This document shows positions 16,279-24,606 of a DNA stretch of 64,000 nt, piece by piece. The notes under the pieces were generated by a model. The model was given only the letters and a program-made list of their open reading frames with translations, had not been told where the DNA came from and searched no databases. The stretch lies in assembly GCF_007993815.1 (NCBI RefSeq), contig NZ_VJWE01000016.1, forward strand, positions 186,001 to 250,000. The letters run 5' to 3'. The position numbers and the translations under genes are program-made. Within the stretch, counting starts at the first letter, position 1, and each line of letters begins with the position of its first letter. The DNA is from Acidovorax delafieldii (GTDB lineage Bacteria > Pseudomonadota > Gammaproteobacteria > Burkholderiales > Burkholderiaceae_C).

Positions 16279-18726
16279 ATGCAATTTCCTGAATCCTGGT
16301 TGCGTGAGTTCTGCAACCCCCCTTTGACGACGGCCGAGCTGGCCGAAACGCTGACGATGGCCGGCCTCGAGGTGGAGGAGCTGCGCCCCGTGGCCCCGCC
16401 TTTCACCAAGATCGTGGTGGGTGAGATCAAGGAGGCGGTACAGCACCCAGACGCCGACCGCCTGCGTGTGTGCCAGGTGGACGTGGGGCAGGACGCCCTG
16501 CTGAACATCGTTTGTGGTGCGCCCAATGCCCGCGTGGGTATCAAGGTGCCTTGCGCACTGGTGGGTGCCGAGCTCTCGCCGGGTGACGATGGCAAACCTT
16601 TCCTCATCAAGGTGGGCAAACTGCGCGGTGTGGAAAGCCAAGGCATGTTGTGCTCCGCCCGTGAGCTCAAACTGTCAGAGGACCATGGAGGCCTGCTGGA
16701 GCTGGATGCCTCAGCCCCCGTGGGCCAGGACATCCGCGAACACCTGAACCTGGATGACACTCTGTTCACGCTCAAGCTCACGCCCAATCTTGCGCATTGC
16801 CTGAGCGTCTATGGCATCGCGCGAGAAGTGTCCGCATTGACGGGTACGCCGCTGAAAAATACATCGTTCCCTGCCGTGGCCGCAAAGCTGACGGACAAAT
16901 TGCCCGTCAAAGTGAGCGCGCCTGACCTGTGTGGCCGTTTCTCCGGCCGTATCGTGCACAACGTGAATACGCGGGCTGCCACGCCTCAGTGGATGCTCGA
17001 TCGCCTGGCACGCTGTGGCCAGCGTGGTGTGTCGCCGCTGGTAGACATTTCCAACTATGTGATGTTTGAGTTGGGACGTCCTTCGCACATTTTTGATCTG
17101 GACAAGATCCATGGTGGCCTGGACGTGCGCTGGGGAAAGCCGGGTGAGCAGCTGAAGCTGCTCAATGGCAACACCATCACGGTGGATGACAAGGTGGGCG
17201 TGATCGCCGATGACAGCCAGGTGGAATCGCTGGCGGGCATCATGGGCGGAGACGCCACGGCGGTGTCTGATGAAACCCGGCACATCTATATCGAGGCGGC
17301 TTTCTGGTGGCCCAAGGCGGTGGCAGGCCGTTCGCGCCGCTTCAACTTCTCGACGGATGCCGGCCATCGTTTTGAGCGCGGCGTGGATCCGAGCCTGACG
17401 GTGGAGCACATCGAGCGCATTACCCAACTCGTCATCGATATCTGCGGTACGGCCGATACAGCATGCGGCCCTATGGACGACCAAGTGGTGAACTTGCCTG
17501 TGCCACAGCCTGTCACGCTGCGCGTGGCGCGTGCTGCCAAGGTCATCGGCATGCCGCTGACGCAGGTGCAATGCGCCGACGCGCTGACCCGCCTGGGTCT
17601 GCCGGTGGTGCAGGGCGAAGGTGCGCTCACGGTCACGCCGCCGTCGTTCCGTTTCGATATCACCATCGAGGAAGACCTGATCGAAGAAGTGGCCCGTATG
17701 GTGGGCTACAACAACCTTCCGACCACTCCACCGCTGGCACCCATTACGCCCAAGCTAGCGCTCGAGGCCACGCGCAGCCCGTTTGCGGTGCGCCGTTCGC
17801 TGGCAGCCCTGGGGTATCAGGAAACGATCAATTTCAGCTTTGTGGAGGAGCGTTGGGAGCACGAGCTGGCTGCCAACCCGCAACCCATCAAGCTGCTCAA
17901 TCCGATCGCAAGTCAGATGAGCGTGATGCGCTCGACTTTATTGGGTTCTCTGCTACAAGTTTTGAAGTTCAACCTGGACCGCAAGGCCGAGCGGGTGCGC
18001 GTCTTCGAACTGGGCCGTGTGTTCCTGCGCGACGGCGGCGTGCGCAACACCGACACCACGGTCGAAGGCTTTCACCAGCCCATGCGCGTGTCGGGCTTGG
18101 CGTATGGTCCGAACGACATGCTGCAGTGGGGTCGCAAGGACCAGGCCATCGACTTCTTTGATGTGAAGGGGGACGTGGAAGCGCTTCTGGCCCCCCTGCG
18201 CGCAACGTTCGAGCCCGGCACCCACCCCGCCATGCACCCTGGCCGTTGCGCCCGCGTGCTGGTCGATGGGCGTGCCATGGGCTTCGTGGGCGAATTGCAC
18301 CCCCAGTGGCGCCAGTCGTGGGACCTGCCTCAGGCGCCTGTGATGTTCGAACTGGAGCTTGACGCCGTGCTGCAGCGTGTGGTGCCTCAGTTCAAGCAGG
18401 TGACCAAACACCAGGCTGTCGAACGAGATTTGGCCGTGGTGGTGGCAGAGCGCGTGACGCACGCCGACATCATGGGTGCGGTAGAGCAGGCCGTCCCGGG
18501 TGGCATGCTCCGCTCTGCCGTGCTGTTTGACGTGTATCGGCCCAAGGCGCTGCGGGCGGGCGAAGAGGCGCCTGCGGGTGGCTTGGCCCCCGGCGAGAAG
18601 AGCTTGGCCGTGCGCCTCACTCTGGGGCGCGATGAAGCCACGCTCACTGAGGCAGAAATCGACGCAGCGATGCAATCCGTGATCACTCAGTTGACGCAGC
18701 GCACGGGCGCCCGTCTGCGGGTGTGA
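16279..18726 (+). CDS. pheT: Phenylalanyl-tRNA synthetase beta subunit
   Basis: The protein has 815 residues, full length for the bacterial beta chain. It starts MQFPESWLREF. A tRNA-binding OB domain (about 40-150, with VCGAPNARVG and LRGVESQGMLCSARE) is followed by the B3/B4 editing region, the catalytic-like B6/B7 domains and the C-terminal ferredoxin-fold anticodon-binding domain (KHQAVERDLAVVVAERVTHADI). It works with PheS and hydrolyses Tyr-tRNA-Phe. Confidence 0.98.
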   Translation: MQFPESWLREFCNPPLTTAELAETLTMAGLEVEELRPVAPPFTKIVVGEIKEAVQHPDADRLRVCQVDVGQDALLNIVCGAPNARVGIKVPCALVGAELSPGDDGKPFLIKVGKLRGVESQGMLCSARELKLSEDHGGLLELDASAPVGQDIREHLNLDDTLFTLKLTPNLAHCLSVYGIAREVSALTGTPLKNTSFPAVAAKLTDKLPVKVSAPDLCGRFSGRIVHNVNTRAATPQWMLDRLARCGQRGVSPLVDISNYVMFELGRPSHIFDLDKIHGGLDVRWGKPGEQLKLLNGNTITVDDKVGVIADDSQVESLAGIMGGDATAVSDETRHIYIEAAFWWPKAVAGRSRRFNFSTDAGHRFERGVDPSLTVEHIERITQLVIDICGTADTACGPMDDQVVNLPVPQPVTLRVARAAKVIGMPLTQVQCADALTRLGLPVVQGEGALTVTPPSFRFDITIEEDLIEEVARMVGYNNLPTTPPLAPITPKLALEATRSPFAVRRSLAALGYQETINFSFVEERWEHELAANPQPIKLLNPIASQMSVMRSTLLGSLLQVLKFNLDRKAERVRVFELGRVFLRDGGVRNTDTTVEGFHQPMRVSGLAYGPNDMLQWGRKDQAIDFFDVKGDVEALLAPLRATFEPGTHPAMHPGRCARVLVDGRAMGFVGELHPQWRQSWDLPQAPVMFELELDAVLQRVVPQFKQVTKHQAVERDLAVVVAERVTHADIMGAVEQAVPGGMLRSAVLFDVYRPKALRAGEEAPAGGLAPGEKSLAVRLTLGRDEATLTEAEIDAAMQSVITQLTQRTGARLRV

Positions 18727-18751
18727 TGATGTCCAAGGGGAGTGACGAGCC

Positions 18752-19078
18752 ATGATCGAATTCGCAGTTGAAAGCCTGGAAACACCGGCACTGACCAAGG
18801 CGCAGTTGGCGGATCTGTTGTTCGATCAGATCGGCTTGAACAAGCGCGAGTCCAAGGACATGATCGATGCCTTCTTCGACTTGATTGCCCAAAGCCTTGT
18901 CGAAGGCAAGGACGTGAAGCTTTCGGGGTTTGGTAACTTTCAGATCCGCACCAAGGCTCCCCGTCCCGGGCGCAATCCACGCACGGGCGAGGCCATACCC
19001 ATCAAGGCGCGTCGCGTGGTGACTTTCCATGCCAGCAGCAAACTCAAGGAGCAGATTCAGACGGCCGCTGTTGCGTGA
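18752..19078 (+). CDS. ihfA: Integration host factor alpha subunit
   Basis: The protein has 108 residues. This HU/IHF-family DNA-bending protein has the beta-arm signature [21 protein letters not shown] and a helix pair beginning [24 protein letters not shown]. With IHF-beta it bends DNA at specific sites in transcription, replication and site-specific recombination. It has a short N-terminal extension ([13 protein letters not shown]) compared with E. coli. It lies 25 bases after pheT, as in E. coli. Confidence 0.95.
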   Translation: MIEFAVESLETPALTKAQLADLLFDQIGLNKRESKDMIDAFFDLIAQSLVEGKDVKLSGFGNFQIRTKAPRPGRNPRTGEAIPIKARRVVTFHASSKLKEQIQTAAVA

Positions 19079-19175
19079 GTTTGTGCTGTTTTTGTTGCCA
19101 AGATGTTCTTGGTGGCTGGCGGTGCAGGCTGGTCTGCAGTACGCTTGAAAGCTTTCCCGTTTGAACACGCATCTC

Positions 19176-19610
19176 ATGGGCACCACCCTCCCTTCCATTC
19201 CCGCCAAGCGATACTTCACGATTGGTGAGGTTGCGGAGCTGTGCGGCGTCAAACCGCATGTTTTGCGTTACTGGGAGCAGGAGTTCACGCAGCTGCGGCC
19301 CATGAAGCGGCGTGGCAACCGGCGTTATTACCAGCACCATGAGGTGCTGATGATTCGCCGCATCCGTGATCTGCTGTACGACCAGGGCTTCACCATCAGT
19401 GGAGCGCGCAATCGCCTGCAAGAGCTTGCACATGCTGCGCGAGAAGTTGTTGGGTCGGACGAGGCTTCTCTGTCGCAGGACGCAGAGCCACCCAGCATGC
19501 TGGTGGACAGCGCGCGCGACCTTTCCATCGTTGCTGCGGGCTTCTCTCTGGACTCCAACGCAGTGCGCCAAGAATTATTTGAAATTCGTGCGCTACTTTC
19601 TCTGAACTGA
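19176..19610 (+). CDS. MerR-family transcriptional regulator
   Basis: The protein has 144 residues. The N-terminal winged helix is typical of MerR proteins (YFTIGEVAELCGVKPHVLRYWEQEF, RRGNRRYYQHHEVLMIRRIRDLLYDQGFTISGARN), followed by a short C-terminal part without the Cys residues of metal sensors. A frame with a TTG start extends to 19161, but ATG 19176 gives the common N-terminus. The gene is often found next to ihfA in proteobacteria; its target is unknown. Confidence 0.88.
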   Translation: MGTTLPSIPAKRYFTIGEVAELCGVKPHVLRYWEQEFTQLRPMKRRGNRRYYQHHEVLMIRRIRDLLYDQGFTISGARNRLQELAHAAREVVGSDEASLSQDAEPPSMLVDSARDLSIVAAGFSLDSNAVRQELFEIRALLSLN

Positions 19611-19623
19611 GCTTTTTTCTGCA

Positions 19624-19629
19624 TATAAT
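19624..19629 (+). promoter_or_regulatory. -10 box of the tRNA-Pro promoter
   Basis: A perfect TATAAT ends 11 bases before the mature tRNA 5' end. No good -35 box is visible at the expected distance. Confidence 0.5.
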
Positions 19630-19640
19630 CTAAGTCTTGT

Positions 19641-19717
19641 CGGCGTGTAGCGCAGCCTGGTAGCGCACTTGCATGGGGTGCAAGGGGTCGCGAGTTCGAA
19701 TCCCGCCACGCCGACCA
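19641..19717 (+). tRNA. tRNA-Pro (GGG)
   Basis: The gene is 77 bases including the encoded CCA. Acceptor arms CGGCGTG/CACGCCG, anticodon arm CTTGC-ATGGGGT-GCAAG with anticodon GGG, and the T-loop GTTCGAATC are all present. A Rho-independent terminator follows. Confidence 0.97.
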
Positions 19718-19725
19718 TTGATAGC

Positions 19726-19760
19726 AAAAGCCCAGAGCCGAAAGGTTCTGGGCTTTTTTG
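19726..19760 (+). terminator. Terminator after tRNA-Pro
   Basis: A 14-base stem AAAAGCCCAGAGCC / GGTTCTGGGCTTTT with a GAAA loop, followed by T-rich sequence. Confidence 0.93.
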
Positions 19761-19953
19761 CTTTTCTCCTCCGCTGGTTTTAACGGCGTCAGCGTTGCGG
19801 TTCGGTGGTGGCGCATTGCTCCATGCACACACTGTGCTTGCGTGCCGTGCGTGCGGCGACGTCAGGCGCCCTTGCCGGTGGCATCGGCAGTGCAGTGATG
19901 ACGGGGCCAGGGAGGGGCGCAACAATACGCCCACGATGGGCATGGAGACCTTC

Positions 19954-20265
19954 ATGATTGATGGCTTGGTAGCCGGACGGCTTTACGGTGAGGCGGAGCG
20001 CCGCACGGACAAAGCGGGCAAGGCCTACACACTGGCGAAGGTGAGAGCCAGTACGGTAGAGGGCGAAGTGCTTTTCATCAACGTCATCGCCTTTGACGAG
20101 GGTCTCTGCGCGTCGCTTCACCAGTTGCGCGACGGCGATTCGGTGGCGCTTTCCGGCAGCTTGAATCCTCGTGTCTGGACGGACAAACAAGGCAACGCGA
20201 GGCCCGCGCTGGATATGGTGGCACACCGGTTGATCAGCCTGCCGCTCTCTGGCATCGAGCAGTAG
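19954..20265 (+). CDS. SSB-like OB-fold protein
   Basis: The protein has 103 residues. It resembles the oligonucleotide-binding half of single-stranded DNA-binding protein: MIDGLVAGRLYGEAE, an Ala-Lys-Val-Arg strand with KAYTLAKVRAS, then FINVIAFDEGLC and LRDGDSVALSGSLNPRVW. It lacks the acidic C-terminal tail of true SSB. ATG 19954 is preferred because GGAG lies 6 bases upstream; ATGs at 19936 and 19942 are alternatives. Perhaps a secondary SSB or PriB-like protein; the role is unproven. Confidence 0.7.
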   Translation: MIDGLVAGRLYGEAERRTDKAGKAYTLAKVRASTVEGEVLFINVIAFDEGLCASLHQLRDGDSVALSGSLNPRVWTDKQGNARPALDMVAHRLISLPLSGIEQ

Positions 20266-20345
20266 GCATAGCAGCGCAAGCTGTGCCATGGGATGACACG
20301 CGCAGCAGGGCGGGCCCACAAGCGCACCCGGACCAGGCGCTGTAC

Positions 20346-20552
20346 CTAGCCTGTCTTGCGAGGGCTGCCTTTGGGTGTGGGCGCGAAGCCCAATGCTTTG
20401 AGCTCATCCTCGCTCATGTGTAGCTCTGTCAATTCGGGCTGGCGCGCCTCGATGGCTCGGCGCCGCTCGAAATTGGTGGGAGGACCTTTTTCTTCCTGGC
20501 GGCGATCCTTGCCGGTGCGGCGGTCCATGCTGCCTCTGCGTTCGACACTCAT
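20346..20552 (-). CDS. Hypothetical small basic protein
   Basis: The protein has 68 residues beginning MSVERRGSMDRRTGKDRRQ, with a repeated Arg-Arg/Asp-Arg-Arg pattern in the first half and LTELHMSEDELKALGFAP in the second. I do not recognise a domain. No ribosome site is clear, so the start could also be the ATG at 20528. It is convergent with the SSB-like gene. Confidence 0.45.
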   Translation of the reverse strand: MSVERRGSMDRRTGKDRRQEEKGPPTNFERRRAIEARQPELTELHMSEDELKALGFAPTPKGSPRKTG

Positions 20553-20672
20553 GATGGTGCTGGTAGTGGAGGTGTGAGACTTTGGTGTGCGGCCTGTCGC
20601 CAGTTGACCGGGCAACCTGTGGTGGCAAGCTGAAGCGCACAGTCTGCATCAGTTGCCGATGTTTGCAAACAC

Positions 20673-20870
20673 CTAAGCTGCCATCTGCGGATGCAACACA
20701 CGCGCGACACCATTGTTGACGATGGCGGTGGCCGCACCAAGTGGCGGCGCTTCCAGTTGGCAACGCTGTATCGCATGTTCCGGCAGTGGGTTGATCTGCG
20801 CCACCCATTGGTCGCACCGCCAGTTCTTGTTGTCCAGCGGTGGGCGAAGTTGTTGCTCCGGAGTGGCCAA
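20673..20870 (-). CDS. Hypothetical 65-residue protein, TTG start
   Basis: The frame reads MATPEQQLRPPLDNKNWRC and ends VARVLHPQMAA. Its composition is protein-like and not repetitive, but there is no family match and only a weak ribosome site. It lies between the ancestral tRNA-Thr terminator and the hypothetical gene at 20346. Confidence 0.35.
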   Translation of the reverse strand: MATPEQQLRPPLDNKNWRCDQWVAQINPLPEHAIQRCQLEAPPLGAATAIVNNGVARVLHPQMAA

Positions 20871-20872
20871 TG

Positions 20873-20906
20873 AAAAAGCCCTGACTCTTGCGAATCAGGG
20901 CTTTTC
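20873..20906 (-). terminator. Ancestral terminator of the tRNA-Thr gene, now at the island's left end
   Basis: Eleven-base arms AAAAGCCCTGA and TCAGGGCTTTT lie right next to the truncated tRNA 3' end (attL). In the uninterrupted chromosome this hairpin would directly follow tRNA-Thr. Confidence 0.75.
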
Positions 20907-20908
20907 AT

Positions 20909-20958
20909 TTGGTGCCGGAGAGATGAATCGAACACCCGACCTTCTCATTACGAATGAG
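20909..20958 (-). repeat. attL, truncated copy of the tRNA-Thr 3' end
   Basis: Fifty bases identical to 43424-43473. The copy holds the anticodon, T and acceptor 3' part of the tRNA but lacks its 5' half, so it is not a tRNA gene. Identity ends where the repeat reaches the 5' side of the anticodon arm. Confidence 0.95.
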
Positions 20959-21089
20959 AGGATGGGTAAATTTGCCTGTGTTGATAGATGTTGATAAAAT
21001 TTATACAAATCAACACGTTAACGCATTTTTCGCGGCTGGCTGACAGTGCGAGTGTTGAGAGGTATTCGGCTTTTTTTCGAAAAAAGTCT

Positions 21090-21124
21090 TACATCCGCCC
21101 TTACATCTTTGGCGATGTAAGACC
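21090..21124. promoter_or_regulatory. Putative left arm-type integrase or excisionase sites
   Basis: An 18-bp sequence, TACATCCGCCCTTACATC (21090-21107), is repeated exactly and in the same orientation at 43351-43368 inside the right end. Here it is followed by an inverted GATGTAAG, giving three TTACATC-type units just upstream of the integrase start. Paired sites inside both ends are what arm-binding by a tyrosine recombinase looks like. Confidence 0.6.
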
Positions 21125-21138
21125 ACGCGGGATTCTCC

Positions 21139-22440
21139 ATGGCAAAGATTGCTTTCACCGCAGGGCGCGTATCTGGTTTTAAATGTCCGCCCGACAAAAA
21201 GCAAGCTTTCATGTGGGACGTGAACGCGCCCGGGCTCGGTCTCAGGGCGACACCTGGAGGCAGGCCTGCCTACGTATTCCAGGGGGTGTATCAGAGCAAG
21301 GATTTGCGGATCACCATTGGTAGCCCTGCCGCATGGACGATTCCTGCAGCACAGACAAAGGCCCGGGAGTTGCAGCGACTGATCGACGAAGGCAAAGATC
21401 CTCGCAACCTGAAGCGCGATGCAATTGCGGCCAACATTGCGAAACATGCAGCTCTTGAAGCCACCGCATTGACTGTGGGGGAGTTATGGCCCTTGTATCT
21501 GCAGAGTGGCAAGCCCAAGCGGCGTGACGCTTGGAAGCCGCGCTATCGGGCTGATCTTGTGGCGATGGCGTCACCCGGTGGCGAAACGAAGAAGAGAGGA
21601 GTGGGTCTAACCAGGCCTGGACCACTCCACCCCCTGCTGGCGCTGCCGCTGGTGGAAGTGAATGAGGATAGCTTGAAGGTTTGGTACGACCGCGAGGCCC
21701 TTGCAAGCAAGCATCAAGCTGCTCGTGCGCTCATGATGTTTCGTGGTTTTCTGCGCTGGTGTGCAGGCCGCCCTGAGTATCGAAGCTTAATCGACCGCGA
21801 TGCCGGTAAATCCGCTGCCATCATGGAGAACCTCCCGCCCAGCACCCGCCGAACGGATGCACTCGAAGCCGCGCAGGTCGCTGGCTGGTGGTCGGGTGTT
21901 GAGCAGTTGACGAACCGTACTGCAAGTGTTTATTTAAGAGCACTTCTGCTGACCGGCGCTCGTCGCGAGGAACTAGCGGCCCTGACCTGGGAAAACGTTG
22001 ATGCCCATTGGCGCAAGCTGACCATCGCCGACAAGGTGGACAGCACTCGTACTATTCCGTTGAGCCCTTACATGGCGCAGCTCCTGGCAACATTGCCGAA
22101 GACCGGGCCCTTTGTGTTTGCCAGCACGGGCAAGGCAGGGCGTATAAGTGACGCCCGCTCTAGTCATGCAGCGGCACTGCAGGAAGCAGGAATTGAACAC
22201 CTGACCTTCCATGGCTTACGGCGTAGCTTCTCGTTGTTGGGCGAGGCTGCAGGCGCCCCCGCTGGAGCAATCGCGCAGATCATGGGACACAAGCCAAGCG
22301 CCACCGCAGAGGGGTATCGGCCACGCAGTGTGGACGCGCTGCGACCGTTCCTAGCCCGCATAGAGGAGCACATTCTGGATTTGGCTGGCGTTCAATTCGA
22401 TAGCAAAACGGTCCCTGGGGTGTTGCGCGCCGTGGGTTGA
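21139..22440 (+). CDS. Tyrosine site-specific recombinase (integrase)
   Basis: The protein has 433 residues. The N-terminal arm-binding domain resembles those of tRNA-targeting island integrases (LGLRATPGGRPAYVFQG ... ITIGSPAAWTIPAAQTKARE, a DUF4102-like layout), followed by a core-binding domain and the catalytic domain. The catalytic set is visible: Arg in LLTGARREELAAL, Lys in the beta-hairpin region, HGLRRSF (HxxR), GHKPSATAEGYRPR (His and nucleophile Tyr). It lies beside attL and presumably recombines the 50-bp core at tRNA-Thr. Confidence 0.95.
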   Translation: MAKIAFTAGRVSGFKCPPDKKQAFMWDVNAPGLGLRATPGGRPAYVFQGVYQSKDLRITIGSPAAWTIPAAQTKARELQRLIDEGKDPRNLKRDAIAANIAKHAALEATALTVGELWPLYLQSGKPKRRDAWKPRYRADLVAMASPGGETKKRGVGLTRPGPLHPLLALPLVEVNEDSLKVWYDREALASKHQAARALMMFRGFLRWCAGRPEYRSLIDRDAGKSAAIMENLPPSTRRTDALEAAQVAGWWSGVEQLTNRTASVYLRALLLTGARREELAALTWENVDAHWRKLTIADKVDSTRTIPLSPYMAQLLATLPKTGPFVFASTGKAGRISDARSSHAAALQEAGIEHLTFHGLRRSFSLLGEAAGAPAGAIAQIMGHKPSATAEGYRPRSVDALRPFLARIEEHILDLAGVQFDSKTVPGVLRAVG

Positions 22441-22496
22441 ACTGTCCTGCAGCTAGTCATCCGCACCTTAATCCAATGTGAAGTTTTGACAGGTTC

Positions 22497-22802
22497 TCAT
22501 GGGGTTCGCTTCGCCTTTGGGATCATTCCGTTTTGCGAGGATGTCTTCTTTCCTTCGAAACTTTTTGGTCCAGTGGAGCAACCTCCATGCAGTTTGCAAC
22601 GCCCGCCCTTTAGCAAAGCGGTCTGCTTGCAAGCGGTTCCGGTGCGCGTCTTAGCTCCACAAGTGAGGCCTCGAAGTTCATCGGGAAAATCGGGCCTCTG
22701 AGGCGGCGGACGCGAATATCCGCACGCCCTCCAGGCTGCAAAAATTTCCTTGGTTGTTGCGTAGTGCGCTTTCAACAACCTGCGCTTCTGGTCATCGGTC
22801 AT
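22497..22802 (-). CDS. HGG-motif zinc-ribbon-like protein
   Basis: The protein has 101 residues. It starts MTDDQKRRLLKAHY and carries CGAKTRTGTACKQTAL, then GRCKLHGGCSTGPKS. The spaced Cys residues with the HGG-x-STG motif form a small probable metal-binding domain common in mobile elements of proteobacteria. Its function is unknown. Its start lies within the 3' end of the relaxase frame, on the same strand. Confidence 0.75.
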   Translation of the reverse strand: MTDDQKRRLLKAHYATTKEIFAAWRACGYSRPPPQRPDFPDELRGLTCGAKTRTGTACKQTALLKGGRCKLHGGCSTGPKSFEGKKTSSQNGMIPKAKRTP

Positions 22803-24207
22803 GGCAAAGACTCTCACGGAGCATCCGTGCATAGGGCGGGTTGGCGTGGTCAACGTTTAGCAGGTCACCATGCGGGTGTTGCCGGCCAAACCCGGAACAC
22901 TCAGCTCTCGCAGTTTGGCATCGGTACGTCGACGGTTTGCATGGGGCTCTGGGTTGAGGCCACCGCCAAGCGCGCTGTACTTGCCTCTTGTGCGTCGCTT
23001 GATCATGGCAACTGATGTCTTGGCCGGCGCCCGTTACCTCAGCTCGCGCTAGCCGAATTGACCCGAGGATCTGTCGTTGCCGGATTGCATGTATTGCCCA
23101 CGTGCGGATGGGAGACCCACCGGCGACCTCCTGCGCGACGCCGCGCCTTCGTGATTGCACGCACTCTAGGCCGGGCTCCTGCAACGCGAACCCTACAGAG
23201 CATAGGGTTCGCGTCTGCATATCACTGGCGATTCCTGCGGCCTCGACGGTGGGAAGCGACAAGCCCGCCCTTGTAGTGCCTGTCGCTACGGCGGTAGATT
23301 GCGCTGCTGCAGAAACAATGCAACGAAGAGGTGAGACTCGGTGAGCCTGCAGATACTCCTTGCTTAGGCGGTAGCGCTCGGCCGTTGCGCCGCGCATGTT
23401 GGGTACTGGGCGTGTGAATATCTCAGCCATCGTCGACTGGCGCTTGGCTCGGTGCACACGCTTGGTTTGCAGTGGCGAGCACGAATCCACTTTTGCTCCC
23501 AGTGGTGCGGGGGCAGTTGTGGGGCAGCCCAGCATTTGAAAGAACGGCTCTGGATTGTCCTCAATACAGGCTCGAAGCATTGGTGCCACCGCGCTCTCCC
23601 ACATCGGATCGCGGATACGCTGCAGATACGCTACTGTTTCGCGTGCCATTTGATCTGGCGGTACCGCGTGTTCGGTATCCAAGCCGAGCTGCTTCCACGC
23701 TGGCTGTATGGCCTGCTCGAAGCTTCGCAGCAATGCGCCAATGTGATGGGGGCCACCTAGCAGATCAGAGCCTCGCATGTGCCCATCAACCAGAGGGACT
23801 AGCAGCACATGCATGTGCTGCGCACTCTCGTCGTTGTGGACGATGGCACTCAAAATGTTCTCTTGGCCGAATTTCTGACGCAGCCAGGCAATAGCTGCGG
23901 TGAAGTACTGGCCGTCTGCGTCGTAGCTCCCCACCGGGAGACTGATCACGCATTCGATCAGCTTCACGGCGTCTACCCTCAGCCTGCCTATGCCGGCAGC
24001 TATCAGCATTGCCTTGTAGGCTTCATTGACGGCATTTGCCGTCAGTCCGCCCAACATTACTTTATTTGTGTCCTGTTTTCCGGCCGTAATGTTGGGGGTA
24101 AGTGGGAGCTCCCGCAAATTGTGCCGAGCAGCCGCAAGCACGCGGCCCGTGCCCTTCAATTTCTTGAACCGCACAAAGACTCCGGCTCTGACCGTGCTCA
24201 CAGCCAT
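22792..24207 (-). CDS. Mob/Pre-type relaxase (MobV family), C-terminus doubtful
   Basis: The frame gives 471 residues from MAVSTVRAGVFVRFKKLKG. The N-terminal half matches Mob_Pre plasmid-mobilisation relaxases: an ARHNLRE motif and the metal-binding HNDESAQHMHVLLVPL (about 124-139), whose His-rich triad with the catalytic His or Tyr nicks oriT. The last 120 or so residues are rich in Arg, Cys, Gln and His with no conserved pattern and may reflect a frameshift or decay. With a foreign conjugation apparatus it could mobilise the island. Confidence 0.7.
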   Translation of the reverse strand: MAVSTVRAGVFVRFKKLKGTGRVLAAARHNLRELPLTPNITAGKQDTNKVMLGGLTANAVNEAYKAMLIAAGIGRLRVDAVKLIECVISLPVGSYDADGQYFTAAIAWLRQKFGQENILSAIVHNDESAQHMHVLLVPLVDGHMRGSDLLGGPHHIGALLRSFEQAIQPAWKQLGLDTEHAVPPDQMARETVAYLQRIRDPMWESAVAPMLRACIEDNPEPFFQMLGCPTTAPAPLGAKVDSCSPLQTKRVHRAKRQSTMAEIFTRPVPNMRGATAERYRLSKEYLQAHRVSPLRCIVSAAAQSTAVATGTTRAGLSLPTVEAAGIASDMQTRTLCSVGFALQEPGLECVQSRRRGVAQEVAGGSPIRTWAIHAIRQRQILGSIRLARAEVTGAGQDISCHDQATHKRQVQRAWRWPQPRAPCKPSTYRCQTARAECSGFGRQHPHGDLLNVDHANPPYARMLRESLCHDR

Positions 24208-24244
24208 GTCAATCGGGGGGAGGGTGCAGTGGCTTAGAAGCAGC

Positions 24245-24271
24245 AAGGGCTCAGTGGCAAACTGAGCCCTT
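24245..24271. repeat. Perfect hairpin upstream of the relaxase, candidate oriT or attenuator
   Basis: AAGGGCTCAGT and ACTGAGCCCTT, 11-bp perfect arms with a 5-base centre, lie 38 bases ahead of the relaxase start. No T-run follows on either strand, which argues against a terminator. MobV-family relaxases usually nick next to inverted repeats just upstream of their own gene. Confidence 0.45.
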
Positions 24272-24318
24272 ACGCAATAAGCAAAGTGATGATCTGGGAT
24301 TGCCCGGTACGCGTATGT

Positions 24319-24525
24319 TTACGCGCCCAGGAGATGGCGCAGATCAGCGACCGCCCAGGCGAGGCGCTTATGAATGCGGGCTGGACGCAGGGGGCCGTTT
24401 TCCTTGCAGGCCCACAGGCGCAGTGTCTGCTCGGAGCGATTCAGATGAAACGCTGCTTCGGCGGTGGGAAGATGCGAACGGGTTTCTTCGCAAAGACGTT
24501 TGGTTGCGTAGGGCAGGGAGGCCAT
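24319..24525 (-). CDS. Small helix-turn-helix protein, excisionase-like
   Basis: The protein has 68 residues. LPTAEAAFHLNRSEQTLRLWACKENGPL is a MerR/Xis-type winged-helix core with a recognition helix and a wing (PARIHKRLAWAVADLRHLLG). Similar small proteins accompany integrases and relaxases on islands and can act as excisionase or regulator. Which of the two it is cannot be told. Confidence 0.7.
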   Translation of the reverse strand: MASLPYATKRLCEETRSHLPTAEAAFHLNRSEQTLRLWACKENGPLRPARIHKRLAWAVADLRHLLGA

Positions 24526-24606
24526 CGGTGTACTCCGGTGAATTGATTGGCGTTGATGGCCTAACTCTCCCCGCGAGCGCGAGCACTAACCCCCTTCATG
24601 CCCGTC

